A stretch of DNA of 39,194 nt from Paenibacillus solanacearum. Its GTDB lineage: Bacteria; Bacillota; Bacilli; Paenibacillales; NBRC-103111. Positions 16,340-24,773 of this stretch are shown here, piece after piece. Positions within the stretch are counted from its first letter, which is position 1, and each line of letters starts with the position of its first letter. The notes under the pieces are model-generated. The model worked only from the letters and a program-made list of their open reading frames with translations. It had not been told where the DNA came from and did not search any database. The stretch lies in NCBI RefSeq assembly GCF_910593845.1, contig NZ_CAJVAS010000057.1, forward strand, positions 1 through 39,194. The letters run 5' to 3'. The translations under genes and the position numbers were made by a program.

Positions 16340-16379
16340 TGGAGAGAAAAACTTGTTCGGCCGAGTCGGATCGGACAAG
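16332..16379 (+). promoter_or_regulatory. extended -10 promoter and leader hairpin of the HAD gene
   Basis: TGCTATAAT (16332-16340) is a perfect extended -10 that contains the bactofilin stop codon; no good -35 is present, as is common for extended -10 promoters. The transcript would start near 16347 and fold at once into a 9-bp stem (CTTGTTCGG/TCGGACAAG with G-U pairs, 16352-16379) with an inner CCG/CGG hairpin, ending about 10 bases before the ribosome binding site AAGGAG. Confidence 0.6.
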
Positions 16380-16407
16380 CTTAAGAAGAGAAGGAGCGCG
16401 ATACAGA

Positions 16408-17157
16408 ATGAAACAGACCATCCTCTTCGACATGGACGATACGTTAATTTACTGCAATAAATATTTCGATCTGGTGATCGAGCAATTCGCGGATCAAATG
16501 GAAACGTGGTTTCGCGGCTATCACCTGAATGTGGAAGATATTAAAAAAATGCAGACGGAGATCGATCTGAACCGGGTGCTGAAAAGCGGCTTTGCGCCAG
16601 ATCATTTCCCGCAATCGTTCGTCGATACGTACGACCATTATTCGAATGTGACCGGACGGTCCAAGCGGCCCGAAGAAGTCAAGCGGCTGAGAGAGCTCGG
16701 CGCTACCGTATACGGGCACAGCATCGAGCCGTATCCTTACATGGAGGAAACGCTCCGGGAGCTGAAAAGCGAAGGGCATGAGCTGCATTTGTATACAGGC
16801 GGGGACTATAAGATTCAAATGCGCAAAGTGACGGAAGCCGGACTCGAGCGCTTCTTTGACAACCGGATTCATATTACGCGCCATAAAAACGAACAGTTTC
16901 TGGAAAGCCTTGTGTACTCCCGTAGCTTCGAGCGGGACCGCACCTGGATGATCGGCAATTCGCTGCGGACGGACATTATTCCGGCGCTCACCTGCGGCAT
17001 CCACGCCATCTTCATGCCCGCGGAGCTGGAGTGGGCATACAATCAAGTGGAAGTGAACGTGCAGCCGCAGGGCGCTTTTCTTACGATTTCCTCACTTCAT
17101 CTCATTCCGGAAGCCATTCGCGGCTATAGCGCTTCTTCATTCGCCGCAAATACATGA
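16408..17157 (+). CDS. HAD-family hydrolase
   Basis: Haloacid dehalogenase-superfamily phosphatase of unknown substrate, 249 residues. Motif I is FDMDDTLIY (D8 nucleophile, D10 acid/base in the D-x-D-x-T pattern), motif II is LYTGGD, and motif IV is MIGNSLRTDI. A helical cap lies between motifs I and II (about residues 15-105). The ATG at 16408 follows AAGGAG; the open frame upstream lacks a start site. The 3' end overlaps the convergent yhfC-like gene by 56 bases. No neighbour points to the substrate. Confidence 0.88.
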   Translation: MKQTILFDMDDTLIYCNKYFDLVIEQFADQMETWFRGYHLNVEDIKKMQTEIDLNRVLKSGFAPDHFPQSFVDTYDHYSNVTGRSKRPEEVKRLRELGATVYGHSIEPYPYMEETLRELKSEGHELHLYTGGDYKIQMRKVTEAGLERFFDNRIHITRHKNEQFLESLVYSRSFERDRTWMIGNSLRTDIIPALTCGIHAIFMPAELEWAYNQVEVNVQPQGAFLTISSLHLIPEAIRGYSASSFAANT

Positions 17158-17893
17158 ATCCGGCCAGACCGGCGAGCAGAACGGCCGCTTCCGCCGCATA
17201 GATGGAGACGGCCTTGGCTTGATACAGCCCCGGAACGAAATCGGCGGCGGCATGCAGACCTATCGCGGCAAGAACATAGCCGAAGCGGCGCGATCTCACC
17301 CCTTGCAGCACCATGATGCTGAAGGCCAGGTGAAGCATGAACGCCGCGATCCGTTCAACGCCTCCCAGCACGTAAAGGTGCAGAGGCGTATTCGTCAAGC
17401 TCGCGATCAGCGCTTCCGCCGCCTCCGGCGGCACGCTGCCGCCCAGCTTTTGCTGCAGGGTGCCGTTCTGATGCATCAGGGCGAGGGCAAGCATCTGTGC
17501 TCCGCCGATCACACCGATCAGTACCGCTTCGATTCCGCCGTGCCCGAGTCCGAACGACAGCCCGTCTCCCCAGCTTCTCCGCCGCTTCAGCCACCAGCGG
17601 AAAGCGACATATCTTCCCAGCTCTTCGAATATACCGGCGGCAAGCGCGCCGTAAACGGCCAGCAGCCAAGGCTGCTTCAGCCACATCGCCGTTGCCGGAT
17701 TCAACTGCAGCATGTATACGTGAAGCGCCTTTTCCAATACTTGCGAAAACAGGACAAACACCAGCGTGCCGATCAGCGCCGGCTTGAGCGTAATTCGCTC
17801 TTTGCGGCGCAAATACACGGTTGCCGTGAGGACGAGCGCCACAACGAGCGCCATTTGGATCGCGATCCCGATCACCGTGGAATTGAAAGCCAC
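17102..17893 (-). CDS. YhfC family intramembrane protease-like protein
   Basis: Polytopic membrane protein of the YhfC family, related to the PrsW/CPBP intramembrane metalloproteases; no substrate is known. About seven helices are visible. The candidate active-site motifs are EELGRYVAF followed by a second segment with GLGHGGIEA, and a late H (GLHAAADF). I place the start at GTG 17893, with GGGGTGG upstream, giving 263 residues; ATGs at 17908 and beyond are possible but would put the AT-rich palindrome inside the ribosome binding site. It converges on and overlaps the HAD gene, and diverges from the cyclase gene. Confidence 0.85.
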   Translation of the reverse strand: MAFNSTVIGIAIQMALVVALVLTATVYLRRKERITLKPALIGTLVFVLFSQVLEKALHVYMLQLNPATAMWLKQPWLLAVYGALAAGIFEELGRYVAFRWWLKRRRSWGDGLSFGLGHGGIEAVLIGVIGGAQMLALALMHQNGTLQQKLGGSVPPEAAEALIASLTNTPLHLYVLGGVERIAAFMLHLAFSIMVLQGVRSRRFGYVLAAIGLHAAADFVPGLYQAKAVSIYAAEAAVLLAGLAGFMYLRRMKKRYSREWLPE

Positions 17894-17908
17894 ACAACCA
17901 CCCCACAT

Positions 17909-17934
17909 TATTATCATTATATATAACAATAATA
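17909..17934. promoter_or_regulatory. AT-rich imperfect palindrome between yhfC-like and cyclase genes
   Basis: A 26-base palindrome with the plan TATTAT-CA-TTATATATAA-CA-ATAATA; 22 of 26 positions are symmetric, and the only breaks are the two CA steps. It lies 16 bases before the yhfC-like GTG and 91 bases before the cyclase ATG, so it overlaps the promoter region. It could be an operator for a dimeric regulator. It shares hexamers with Fur-type sites but does not match the 7-1-7 core. Confidence 0.5.
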
Positions 17935-18024
17935 GTAATTCGGCAATCGGCTGTCAAACGATTCCGCTGCATGATTCCCTGCTATGCCCCATAACATGGA
18001 ATATCGGGAAAGGAATGATGCGGT

Positions 18025-19938
18025 ATGCGCTCCACGCTTGCGCGAGCGGATCAAGCCGTCGAGCAGCTCGTCCGCGAGCTCATCTCCCGGCAGGCGGCCG
18101 ACGGCTCCTGGCGGTTCGGGGTGGAAACGGGCGTGTCGATCGACGCTTACTTGATCATTTTGTTAAGAACGTTACATATGGATGACGTTCATCTTATATC
18201 CGGCTTATCATCCAGGCTGTTAAGCAAACAGGAGACGAACGGAGCCTGGAAGTGGCATGCGGATGAGCCCGAGGGGCATCTGTCAGCCACCGTCGAAGCT
18301 TACTGCGCCCTGCTCTATTCCGGCACGATCGACCGCAGCGACGAGCGGATGGCCCGCGCCCGGCAATTCATCGTCTCCCGGGGCGGACTTCGCCGGGTTA
18401 GCGGCTTGCTGACGAAGGTGATGCTCGCCGTCACCGGGCATTACCCTTGGCCCACGCTGCTGCGCGTACCACCGGAGCTGATGCTGCTGCCGGAATCGCT
18501 GCCGCTTCATTTTAATTCATTTTCCGCGCCGGCCCGCGTGCACCTGGCTCCGGTCATCATTTTGTCGGATCGCCGTTACCGTATTCAGCCCGCCGGCGCG
18601 CCGGATCTGTCCGACCTGCTGCTTCCGCGGCATGATCGCGGTAATTCGCCCGAAGCGCCCGACTCCGGCGGAACGCGCCTCTTCGAATCGCTTCTGAAGG
18701 AAGCCGCCGGCGTCATCGGCAAGCTTACGACGCTGCCCAAAGAAGCCCGCAAGCTCGGACTGCAGCGCGCGGAGCGGTATATGCTCGACCGGATCGAGCC
18801 GGACGGCCTCGTATACAACTATGCCAGCGCCACGATCTTGATGATCTACGCGCTGCTTGCCTTGCGTTATCCGCCGGACCACCCTGCCATCGTCCGCGCC
18901 ATCCAAGGGCTGAAGACCTTGGTCCTGGTCCGCGACGGGCTGCCGCAGGTGCCGAATTTCGATTCCACCGTGTGGGACACCGCGCTGATTGCCGACGCCC
19001 TTCAACAAGCCGGGGCTTCCCCTTCCGATCTCCCGATCGCAAAAGCCTGCGATTACTTGCTGTCAAGACAGCACACGCGATCCGGCGATTGGGCGAAAAG
19101 CGCCAAACGCGCCATTCCCGGCGGCTGGGGCTTCTCCGACCACAACACGATGAACCCGGATGTGGACGATACGGCCGCCGCCCTGCGCGCCCTGTCCCCG
19201 GCGCGCGGAACGCACGCCCTTGCACCGCAAGCCGTAGACCGGGGACTGCAGTGGATGCTGTCCATGCAAAATGCGGATGGCGGATGGCCCGCCTTCGAAC
19301 GCGGCAAAGATCATGCGCTGCTCGCGATGCTGCCGATCGACGGCGCCGATGCGGTAGCCGTCGATCCATCTACGGCCGATTTGACCGGACGGGCGCTGGA
19401 GTATTTGGGGAGAAGCGGTCTCACCTGGGGGCATCCGCTCGTCAAACGAGGCGTCGAGTGGCTGCTTGCGCATCAGGAACAGGATGGCTCATGGTATGGC
19501 CGGTGGGGCGTCTGTTATTTGTACGGCACGTGGGCAGCTTTGACCGGCATGAGGTCGGTCGGTGTCCCGCCTTCGCATGCGTCAGTCCAGCGGGCGGCTC
19601 GCTTCGTGCTGGACGCACAAAACGCGGACAGCGGCTGGGGGGAGTCGTGCTTCAGCGACCAGCGGCGGCAGTACGTCCCTCTCGGCGCGAGCACGCCGGC
19701 ACAAACGGCATGGGCGCTGGATGCTCTCGTTGCCGTATTCGACAAGCCGACAACGGAGATGGAACGGGGCGTCGACGCGCTGATTGGCACGTTGAGCCGG
19801 AACGACTGGACGGCTTCGTATCCGACAGGCGCCGGACTTCCCGGCGACCTTTACATCCGGTATTCCAGCTATAACCGGATGTGGCCTTTGATTGCGCTGG
19901 CGCATTACCGGCGCAAGTACGGGGAGACCGGCGGCTGA
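18025..19938 (+). CDS. shc: squalene-hopene cyclase family triterpene cyclase
   Basis: Membrane-associated class II terpene cyclase that protonates a polyprenoid chain and folds it to a polycyclic product. The 637 residues carry the catalytic motif D379-V-D-D382-T and several QW repeats (QNADGGW, QEQDGSWYGRWG, QNADSGWGES), with the GTWAALTG region. In Bacillus subtilis the homologue (SqhC) makes sporulenol from tetraprenyl-beta-curcumene; in Alicyclobacillus it makes hopene from squalene. Which applies cannot be decided here, because no squalene or prenyl-chain synthesis gene lies nearby. ATG 18025 has AAAGGA ten bases upstream. Confidence 0.93.
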   Translation: MRSTLARADQAVEQLVRELISRQAADGSWRFGVETGVSIDAYLIILLRTLHMDDVHLISGLSSRLLSKQETNGAWKWHADEPEGHLSATVEAYCALLYSGTIDRSDERMARARQFIVSRGGLRRVSGLLTKVMLAVTGHYPWPTLLRVPPELMLLPESLPLHFNSFSAPARVHLAPVIILSDRRYRIQPAGAPDLSDLLLPRHDRGNSPEAPDSGGTRLFESLLKEAAGVIGKLTTLPKEARKLGLQRAERYMLDRIEPDGLVYNYASATILMIYALLALRYPPDHPAIVRAIQGLKTLVLVRDGLPQVPNFDSTVWDTALIADALQQAGASPSDLPIAKACDYLLSRQHTRSGDWAKSAKRAIPGGWGFSDHNTMNPDVDDTAAALRALSPARGTHALAPQAVDRGLQWMLSMQNADGGWPAFERGKDHALLAMLPIDGADAVAVDPSTADLTGRALEYLGRSGLTWGHPLVKRGVEWLLAHQEQDGSWYGRWGVCYLYGTWAALTGMRSVGVPPSHASVQRAARFVLDAQNADSGWGESCFSDQRRQYVPLGASTPAQTAWALDALVAVFDKPTTEMERGVDALIGTLSRNDWTASYPTGAGLPGDLYIRYSSYNRMWPLIALAHYRRKYGETGG

Positions 19939-19952
19939 ACGGCCGCCGCATC

Positions 19953-19999
19953 CTGCCAAGCCGAACTTGGCGTGGCAGAGCTACGGGGCGCAGGTAGCT
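19953..19999. terminator. two hairpins between convergent cyclase and DUF4173 genes
   Basis: CTGCCAAGCC/GGCGTGGCAG (10 bp with one mismatch, 19953-19978) is followed immediately by AGCTAC/GTAGCT (19979-19999), whose right arm overlaps the stop codon of the minus-strand gene. Neither has a clear U-tract, so termination is likely but not proven from sequence. Confidence 0.4.
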
Positions 20000-21527
20000 A
20001 TCGGGCTTCCCGTAATGCTTCGGCGGCTCTCCGCTTCGACCAGTTGAATTCCATCCAGGCAGATTCACCGTCGGATTCGAGCCGGGAACGTACATCGTGC
20101 AAAGCTTCGTCGATCCCCGGCATATCGGGGTATGTTTGCTTCCAGGCCAGCAAATGTGGCACGACCTCATAGCTTAGGCCCGCCAAATAGCGGGTATCGA
20201 CGGTGCCTGTCGCTTCGTACCGCTCCATATTATTGCGTGCGATGATGGCGTCCACATTCGCATAGTTCAAGATGACGTACGCCACGATAGCTGCAATGCA
20301 ATAGCACCGGACCAGCGGCGTATGTTCTTTCCACAGCTTCACGAGCGCAAGCAGAAACAGCACGACCAGAAACAGCATAAAGGCATGTACCAAAATGCGC
20401 GTCATCGTGTAGCCGTATGCCTCTTCATACATTGACAGCCGCAAATAAGCCGAGCTGAGCATGATGCCGCTGCAGCCGACCATCACCGCCAGCAGCGTGC
20501 GCAGCAGGATCCATCCGCCCCGGCCCGGTCGCTTGACCCCGTATAAGGAGCCCATCATGACCGACCAGTTGATCAGCGTAACGACGACCAGTTCCGCAAA
20601 GCCTCTTCGCGCATAGGCCGCATACGTCGTCCCGTCGGGCAGATCGGCGGTGCCGCCGCCGAAAAAGTACGAAAATTGCACGACCGCGAACAGTAAATAT
20701 ACGCCGTTGAGCATAAACAGCATCGTCATGGCGACGGTCGCGTCCATTCGCGGCAGAGGCGCTGCGGCCGGCAGCGCCGGAGGCTCCCACTGCACCGCCC
20801 CCTCCTCTTGCTTCGGTTGAAGCTGCATGCGCTTCGGATACAGCAATCCCCATACGAACCCGAACAAACCGCAGGCGATGGCGACGATCCACAGCAACCG
20901 GAATATCGTCTCCCCCAGTTCCGCTTCTTCGAACAGCTGCGGCAGTCTTGACATGGTCCGATCGAACATCGAATCTGCGGAGGACAGCAGGGTTATGACG
21001 ACGATGAGCAGCGGAACGGAAAGCGCAAGCCCCAGCAGCACCTTGAGCAGCTCCCGCGACCGGCCGGCCTGAAGCCTCCCGGCAACCAGTTGATACAGGA
21101 CGACGATCGGCCTCGGAAGGTATCGCGCCGTATGGACGAGCAGCTGTTCCATGACCAGCGCGGCCGCCCCCGCGGCGCTTGCTGCCTTGCGCAGCGCGTC
21201 CACACGAACCGCCCGTGTGGCGTGGCACACCACAAGCAGCGGCACGGCCAGCGCATTCAGTACGGCAAACAATGTATTCGTAAACAAGGCGTATGTAAGC
21301 GAGAGCAGCAGAACCGGGACCAGCAAGGCATGCTGCCGGCGGAACGCAAAGACGACTTGCCTCTCGCGCACAGCCCAGAAAAAGTATACATAAAACAACA
21401 GCACAAAAATCGGATAAGACACGCCCCAGTCGTTGCCGTAAAACAAATAATGATGCGCTGCACCGCAACCGAACGCGGCCAGCACCATCCCTCTCTCCTT
21501 CGCAGTGCCGGTTTCGTTGCCGGACAT
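19998..21527 (-). CDS. DUF4173 family membrane protein
   Basis: A 509-residue integral membrane protein with about 12 hydrophobic segments and no catalytic motif that I can name. The segment LLSSADSMFDRTMSRL in the middle and the overall helix pattern match the DUF4173 (formerly DUF4153-like) family, whose function is unknown. The C-terminal 110 residues are polar and probably cytoplasmic. The ATG at 21527 follows AGGAGGG; the frame is open upstream through the palindromic repeats but has no start site there. It sits 139 bases after the small hypothetical gene and probably shares its transcript. Confidence 0.85.
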   Translation of the reverse strand: MSGNETGTAKERGMVLAAFGCGAAHHYLFYGNDWGVSYPIFVLLFYVYFFWAVRERQVVFAFRRQHALLVPVLLLSLTYALFTNTLFAVLNALAVPLLVVCHATRAVRVDALRKAASAAGAAALVMEQLLVHTARYLPRPIVVLYQLVAGRLQAGRSRELLKVLLGLALSVPLLIVVITLLSSADSMFDRTMSRLPQLFEEAELGETIFRLLWIVAIACGLFGFVWGLLYPKRMQLQPKQEEGAVQWEPPALPAAAPLPRMDATVAMTMLFMLNGVYLLFAVVQFSYFFGGGTADLPDGTTYAAYARRGFAELVVVTLINWSVMMGSLYGVKRPGRGGWILLRTLLAVMVGCSGIMLSSAYLRLSMYEEAYGYTMTRILVHAFMLFLVVLFLLALVKLWKEHTPLVRCYCIAAIVAYVILNYANVDAIIARNNMERYEATGTVDTRYLAGLSYEVVPHLLAWKQTYPDMPGIDEALHDVRSRLESDGESAWMEFNWSKRRAAEALREAR

Positions 21528-21542
21528 GGGCTTCCCTCCTAA

Positions 21543-21644
21543 GAGCATTGCGGAGCAATGCTTGCTTCGTAAGCATTCACTTAGAGCATTGCAGAGCAAT
21601 GCTGCTTCGCAAGCTTTGATATTGAGCATCGCGCTTCGCGGCTC
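21543..21644. repeat. tandem palindromic repeat units upstream of the DUF4173 gene
   Basis: Two near-identical units 41 bases apart each hold a perfect 8-bp hairpin AGCATTGC-(3)-GCAATGCT (21544-21562 and 21585-21603), followed by a smaller hairpin of the form GCTT-CGY-AAGC. A third, diverged unit (GAGC...CGCG-CTT-CGCG...GCTC, 21624-21644) follows. The first hairpin directly abuts the AGGAGG of the minus-strand gene, so the transcript would carry a row of stem-loops up to its ribosome binding site. The form is like REP/BIME elements, not a terminator. Confidence 0.7.
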
Positions 21645-21666
21645 AGCCGCCTTTTTGCGGACAAGC

Positions 21667-22089
21667 TCAGCGAGCGATCGTCATCCCCACTCGGAGGCTC
21701 CTCGTGTATTGAATCAACCGAACGGCCAGCTTCTGCAGCGTTCGAATTGCCTGCGCATCGGCGGCTCCCTTGACGTTTTCCTCCGCCTCTCCGGCCGCCA
21801 GCTCCAGCAGCAGCTTCGCCGCATCGTCCGGAAGGACGAAGGCCGCCGTGAGCTTGTGCGCCACCGGTTCCCCGCGCACAAACAGGAGCGCTTCCGGTGT
21901 CGTCTCCTCCAACTGGGCGTAGACGATCTTGGCCAGCGCCCAGACGGCACGGCCGAGCTCGGCGCCGTTCCCGGCATGACGGACGGCTGCTTCCGCTTCG
22001 GCGATCAGCTGCACCTTCCACGACATCGTCAACGGCCACCCACGTTCCTTCCTTCGCCAATGCCCTGCCCAAACGTTCAATCCGTTCAT
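21667..22089 (-). CDS. hypothetical protein, unrecognised
   Basis: A 140-residue soluble protein rich in Ala and Glu, mostly helical in appearance, with no motif that I recognise. ATG 22089 has GGGAGG twelve bases upstream; ATG 22026 with GGGTGG nine bases upstream is the alternative and gives 119 residues. The first 21 residues from 22089 look poor, while the +1 frame over the same stretch reads like good protein (RFDERIERLGRALAKEG), so a frameshift near 22030 is possible. It precedes the DUF4173 gene on the same strand, with the palindromic repeats between them. Confidence 0.6.
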   Translation of the reverse strand: MNGLNVWAGHWRRKERGWPLTMSWKVQLIAEAEAAVRHAGNGAELGRAVWALAKIVYAQLEETTPEALLFVRGEPVAHKLTAAFVLPDDAAKLLLELAAGEAEENVKGAADAQAIRTLQKLAVRLIQYTRSLRVGMTIAR

Positions 22090-22209
22090 CGAAACGCAAG
22101 ACCTCCCGTCATGGTAGCTTTCAACGTTATTGTAGCTTGAAAAACAGGAATAAAAAGAGTAAGTTTTAAATAGCTAATTTCATATTTTCCAAAACGAGGG
22201 GTCACAACT

Positions 22210-22222
22210 ACGTTCGGAACGT
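22210..22222. promoter_or_regulatory. palindrome upstream of the SgrR-like gene
   Basis: ACGTTC-G-GAACGT, a perfect 13-base palindrome ending 27 bases before the ATG of the SgrR-like regulator. Position and symmetry fit an operator, perhaps for autoregulation; no second copy was noticed in the window. Confidence 0.35.
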
Positions 22223-22249
22223 CAGACCGGAACCGGAAAGGATGGTTAT

Positions 22250-24043
22250 ATGAAGCTGTCCGGCCATTATATTCGGCTGCGGGGGCATTATCCCCATATC
22301 GCGGAGCATCAAGAAATCGACGTCACGTTGGACGAGCTCGCGCTGCTGCTCGAATGCACCCACCGCAATGTCGTGCTGCTCCTGGGGAAAATGGGCGGAG
22401 AAGGCTGGCTGCGGTGGACGCCGAAGCGCGGCCGGGGCAGCCGCTCCCTGCTTACATTTTTGCTGCCGGCCGAGAACATGATATTGGCTGCCGCCAAAGA
22501 GCTGGTGGAGAAAAAAGATTTGCGCGGCGCGCTGGAGCAAATGAACGTGTCCACGCTGCCGGATTCGCTGAAGGAGCATTTCCACGGCTGGCTAAGCGGC
22601 CATTTCGGATACAGCAGCGAAGTGCAGGGGAGCAAGCGATACGACACGCTCCGTTTCCCGTTAACCCAAGCGGTGCATTCGCTTGATCCCGCCACCATGA
22701 ATTTCGCTACCGAAGCGCATCTGGTGCATCAGCTGTTCGACCCGCTCGTCCGCTATAACCGGCTGACGCAGACGATTCAGCCGCATATCGCCCATGCCTG
22801 GGAAACGGACGCGCAGCGCACCGGCTGGACGTTTCATTTGCGCAAGGGCGTGCAGTTCCATCACGGACGGGAGCTGACGGCGGACGATGTCCGCTACACG
22901 TTCGAGCGGCTCATGAAGCGCGCCAAAGGCACCCTGTACAGCTGGGTGCTGCAGCATATCGAATCGGTGCAAGCCATCGACCCGATTACTGTCCGCTTTC
23001 AACTGACGGAGCCGAACGAACTGTTCCTTCAATTCGCCGGCACCGGCCGCGCCTCGATCGTGCCCGCCGACAGCTGCGAGGAAGCAGGAGAACGGTTCGC
23101 GCTTTCGCCGATCGGCACCGGCCCCTTCAAGCTTACCCACCTCGACCGGTCCATGTGCGTGCTCGATGCGTTCCCTGCCTATTTCCAGGGGAGGGCGCAT
23201 CTCGACCGGGTCGAGCTGTGGTCCATCGACGGCCTGCCGGATCAAGACCGGTCCCGGGCGCTGGAAAGCTTCCAGGTCATTCACAATTACCGGCTGCCCG
23301 ACGAAGCGGCCGATTCATGGCAGCAGGTGCAGCAGCAGGGAACGACATGCCGCTTCCTGACCTTCAACCTGCTGAAGCAGGGCCCGCTCAGCGACCCGGC
23401 GCTGCGCGGGGCGGTCTGCGCAGCCCTCGAGAGGGGCAAGCTGCTGGAGCGGCTTAGCGGGGACGCGATCTACTGCGCCGACAGCTTTATCCGGCGGCAC
23501 ACGGAGCGCGCCTCCGCCTCCGAACCGGTGCGCTACCCGCCGGATGCGGTCCGGACGTTGCTGAAGCGCGCCGGTTATGCCGGCGAACGGCTGTCGCTGT
23601 GCACCATCACCCAATACGAGCGCGATGCGCAGCTCGTCCAATCGCTGCTGCAGGAAGCCGGGCTCGCTGTCGAAGTGAAGCTGCTGACGGTAGACCAGTT
23701 CAAGGGGGAGCAGCGGCTGTACGCCGATCTGCTGCTCTTCTCCATCATGCTCGACAATGACGCGGAGCTGCGGATCATCGATTTGTACAAAAGCATGCAG
23801 CGCCACCTCGAGCCGCGTGCCAAAGCGACGGTATCCGCCCTGCTCGAGCAGGCGCTCCGTGAGCCTGAGCGCGACCGGCGCACCGAACTGCTGCAGGCGA
23901 TCGAATCGCATCTGACCGGCCGGCTGGTGCTCCATTTCTTATATTTCAAACGGTTGAAGACGATTTATCACGCCTCGGTCAAGGGCATAGCGCTGGATGC
24001 GCTCGACTGGGTGCAGTTCAAAAACCTGTGGTTCAAGCCATAA
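22250..24043 (+). CDS. SgrR family regulator with solute-binding domain
   Basis: A 597-residue protein with an N-terminal winged-helix region of the SgrR type (residues 1-110, including LDELALLLECTHRNVVLLLGKM) fused to an extracellular solute-binding family 5 domain (about 165-500: HSLDPATMNFATEAHLVHQLFDPLVRYN in parts, and FHLRKGVQFHHGRELTADDVRYTFERLM in parts). It has no signal peptide, so the binding domain acts inside the cell as a ligand sensor. In enterobacteria SgrR responds to sugar-phosphate stress; Bacillales homologues usually adjoin a transporter gene, which is missing here. The start is ATG 22250 after GGAAAGGA. Confidence 0.88.
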   Translation: MKLSGHYIRLRGHYPHIAEHQEIDVTLDELALLLECTHRNVVLLLGKMGGEGWLRWTPKRGRGSRSLLTFLLPAENMILAAAKELVEKKDLRGALEQMNVSTLPDSLKEHFHGWLSGHFGYSSEVQGSKRYDTLRFPLTQAVHSLDPATMNFATEAHLVHQLFDPLVRYNRLTQTIQPHIAHAWETDAQRTGWTFHLRKGVQFHHGRELTADDVRYTFERLMKRAKGTLYSWVLQHIESVQAIDPITVRFQLTEPNELFLQFAGTGRASIVPADSCEEAGERFALSPIGTGPFKLTHLDRSMCVLDAFPAYFQGRAHLDRVELWSIDGLPDQDRSRALESFQVIHNYRLPDEAADSWQQVQQQGTTCRFLTFNLLKQGPLSDPALRGAVCAALERGKLLERLSGDAIYCADSFIRRHTERASASEPVRYPPDAVRTLLKRAGYAGERLSLCTITQYERDAQLVQSLLQEAGLAVEVKLLTVDQFKGEQRLYADLLLFSIMLDNDAELRIIDLYKSMQRHLEPRAKATVSALLEQALREPERDRRTELLQAIESHLTGRLVLHFLYFKRLKTIYHASVKGIALDALDWVQFKNLWFKP

Positions 24044-24102
24044 TCCGTCCTTCCCATGAATACGTTATAGTATGCGGTCAAACGGAAAGGAGCTCGGATC
24101 AA

Positions 24103-24603
24103 GTGGTCAAACGGAACCAGATTGTATACCGGAACGAACGCTATGGGTTTACGCTGCGTTTTCCTGGCTGGTGGCGTAATTATTGCGTTGTGAGCAGAGC
24201 CAAGCTGGATCGCGAAACGGAGTATGAGGTGCATTTCCGATTTAAGTATAGAGGCCAAGTATATGAAGATATTTTGGCGCTGCTGATTTATCGGATGACT
24301 CGGAAGGAATGGATCGACCGGGGATACGAGGAGTCGCCGCTTGGCTATTTGGCCGAATTCGACGGGCGCATCATCGCGTACAGTGCGCCGGAAGAGCTGC
24401 CTTACGCTTTCGTAGACAGCAAGACGGGGGATTACAACTACAAGAAGTATGGGGCGGTGATCGAGCTGCTGAAACGGATGGTGAATCAGGATGTGCCCCG
24501 GATCGTCCAGACGCTTCAAGCGCCGCGGAAAACCGTGACAATGCGCTCCACGCCGTTCCGGTCGCGGAAAGTGGTGCCGTGCAGGGCGAGGCGAAAAAGG
24601 TAA
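24103..24603 (+). CDS. conserved hypothetical protein
   Basis: A 166-residue protein with no signal peptide. It opens with IVYRNERYGFTLRFPGWW, a pattern common in small Firmicute proteins where a YGF-L-FP-W stretch begins a beta-sandwich domain of unknown role. The C-terminal 25 residues are strongly basic (RSRKVVPCRARRKR). The start is GTG 24103, ten bases after AAAGGAG; the frame runs upstream into the preceding gene without a start site. The 12-mer GGTCAAACGGAA occurs twice around the start. It lies 59 bases after the SgrR-like gene and may be its operon partner or target. Confidence 0.7.
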   Translation: MVKRNQIVYRNERYGFTLRFPGWWRNYCVVSRAKLDRETEYEVHFRFKYRGQVYEDILALLIYRMTRKEWIDRGYEESPLGYLAEFDGRIIAYSAPEELPYAFVDSKTGDYNYKKYGAVIELLKRMVNQDVPRIVQTLQAPRKTVTMRSTPFRSRKVVPCRARRKR

Positions 24604-24773
24604 CGCGAGCCAGCCCTAAGGGAGCAGCAGCCCCGGCGGCGGCCACGCGGCCGAATGTCTATACGCTATGCTTCAAAGCGCAATAGGATCAGCAGACGCG
24701 GTAACAACGGGGGGACCCGATCCCCTCAACGCTCAAGCGAAAGACGAACGGACTTCATCGCCGTCCGCCAAGC

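Noticed and set aside
17909..17934. Fur box
   Set aside because: GATAAT-like hexamers occur, but the TGATAAT-N-ATTATCA core is absent and neither neighbour is an iron gene.
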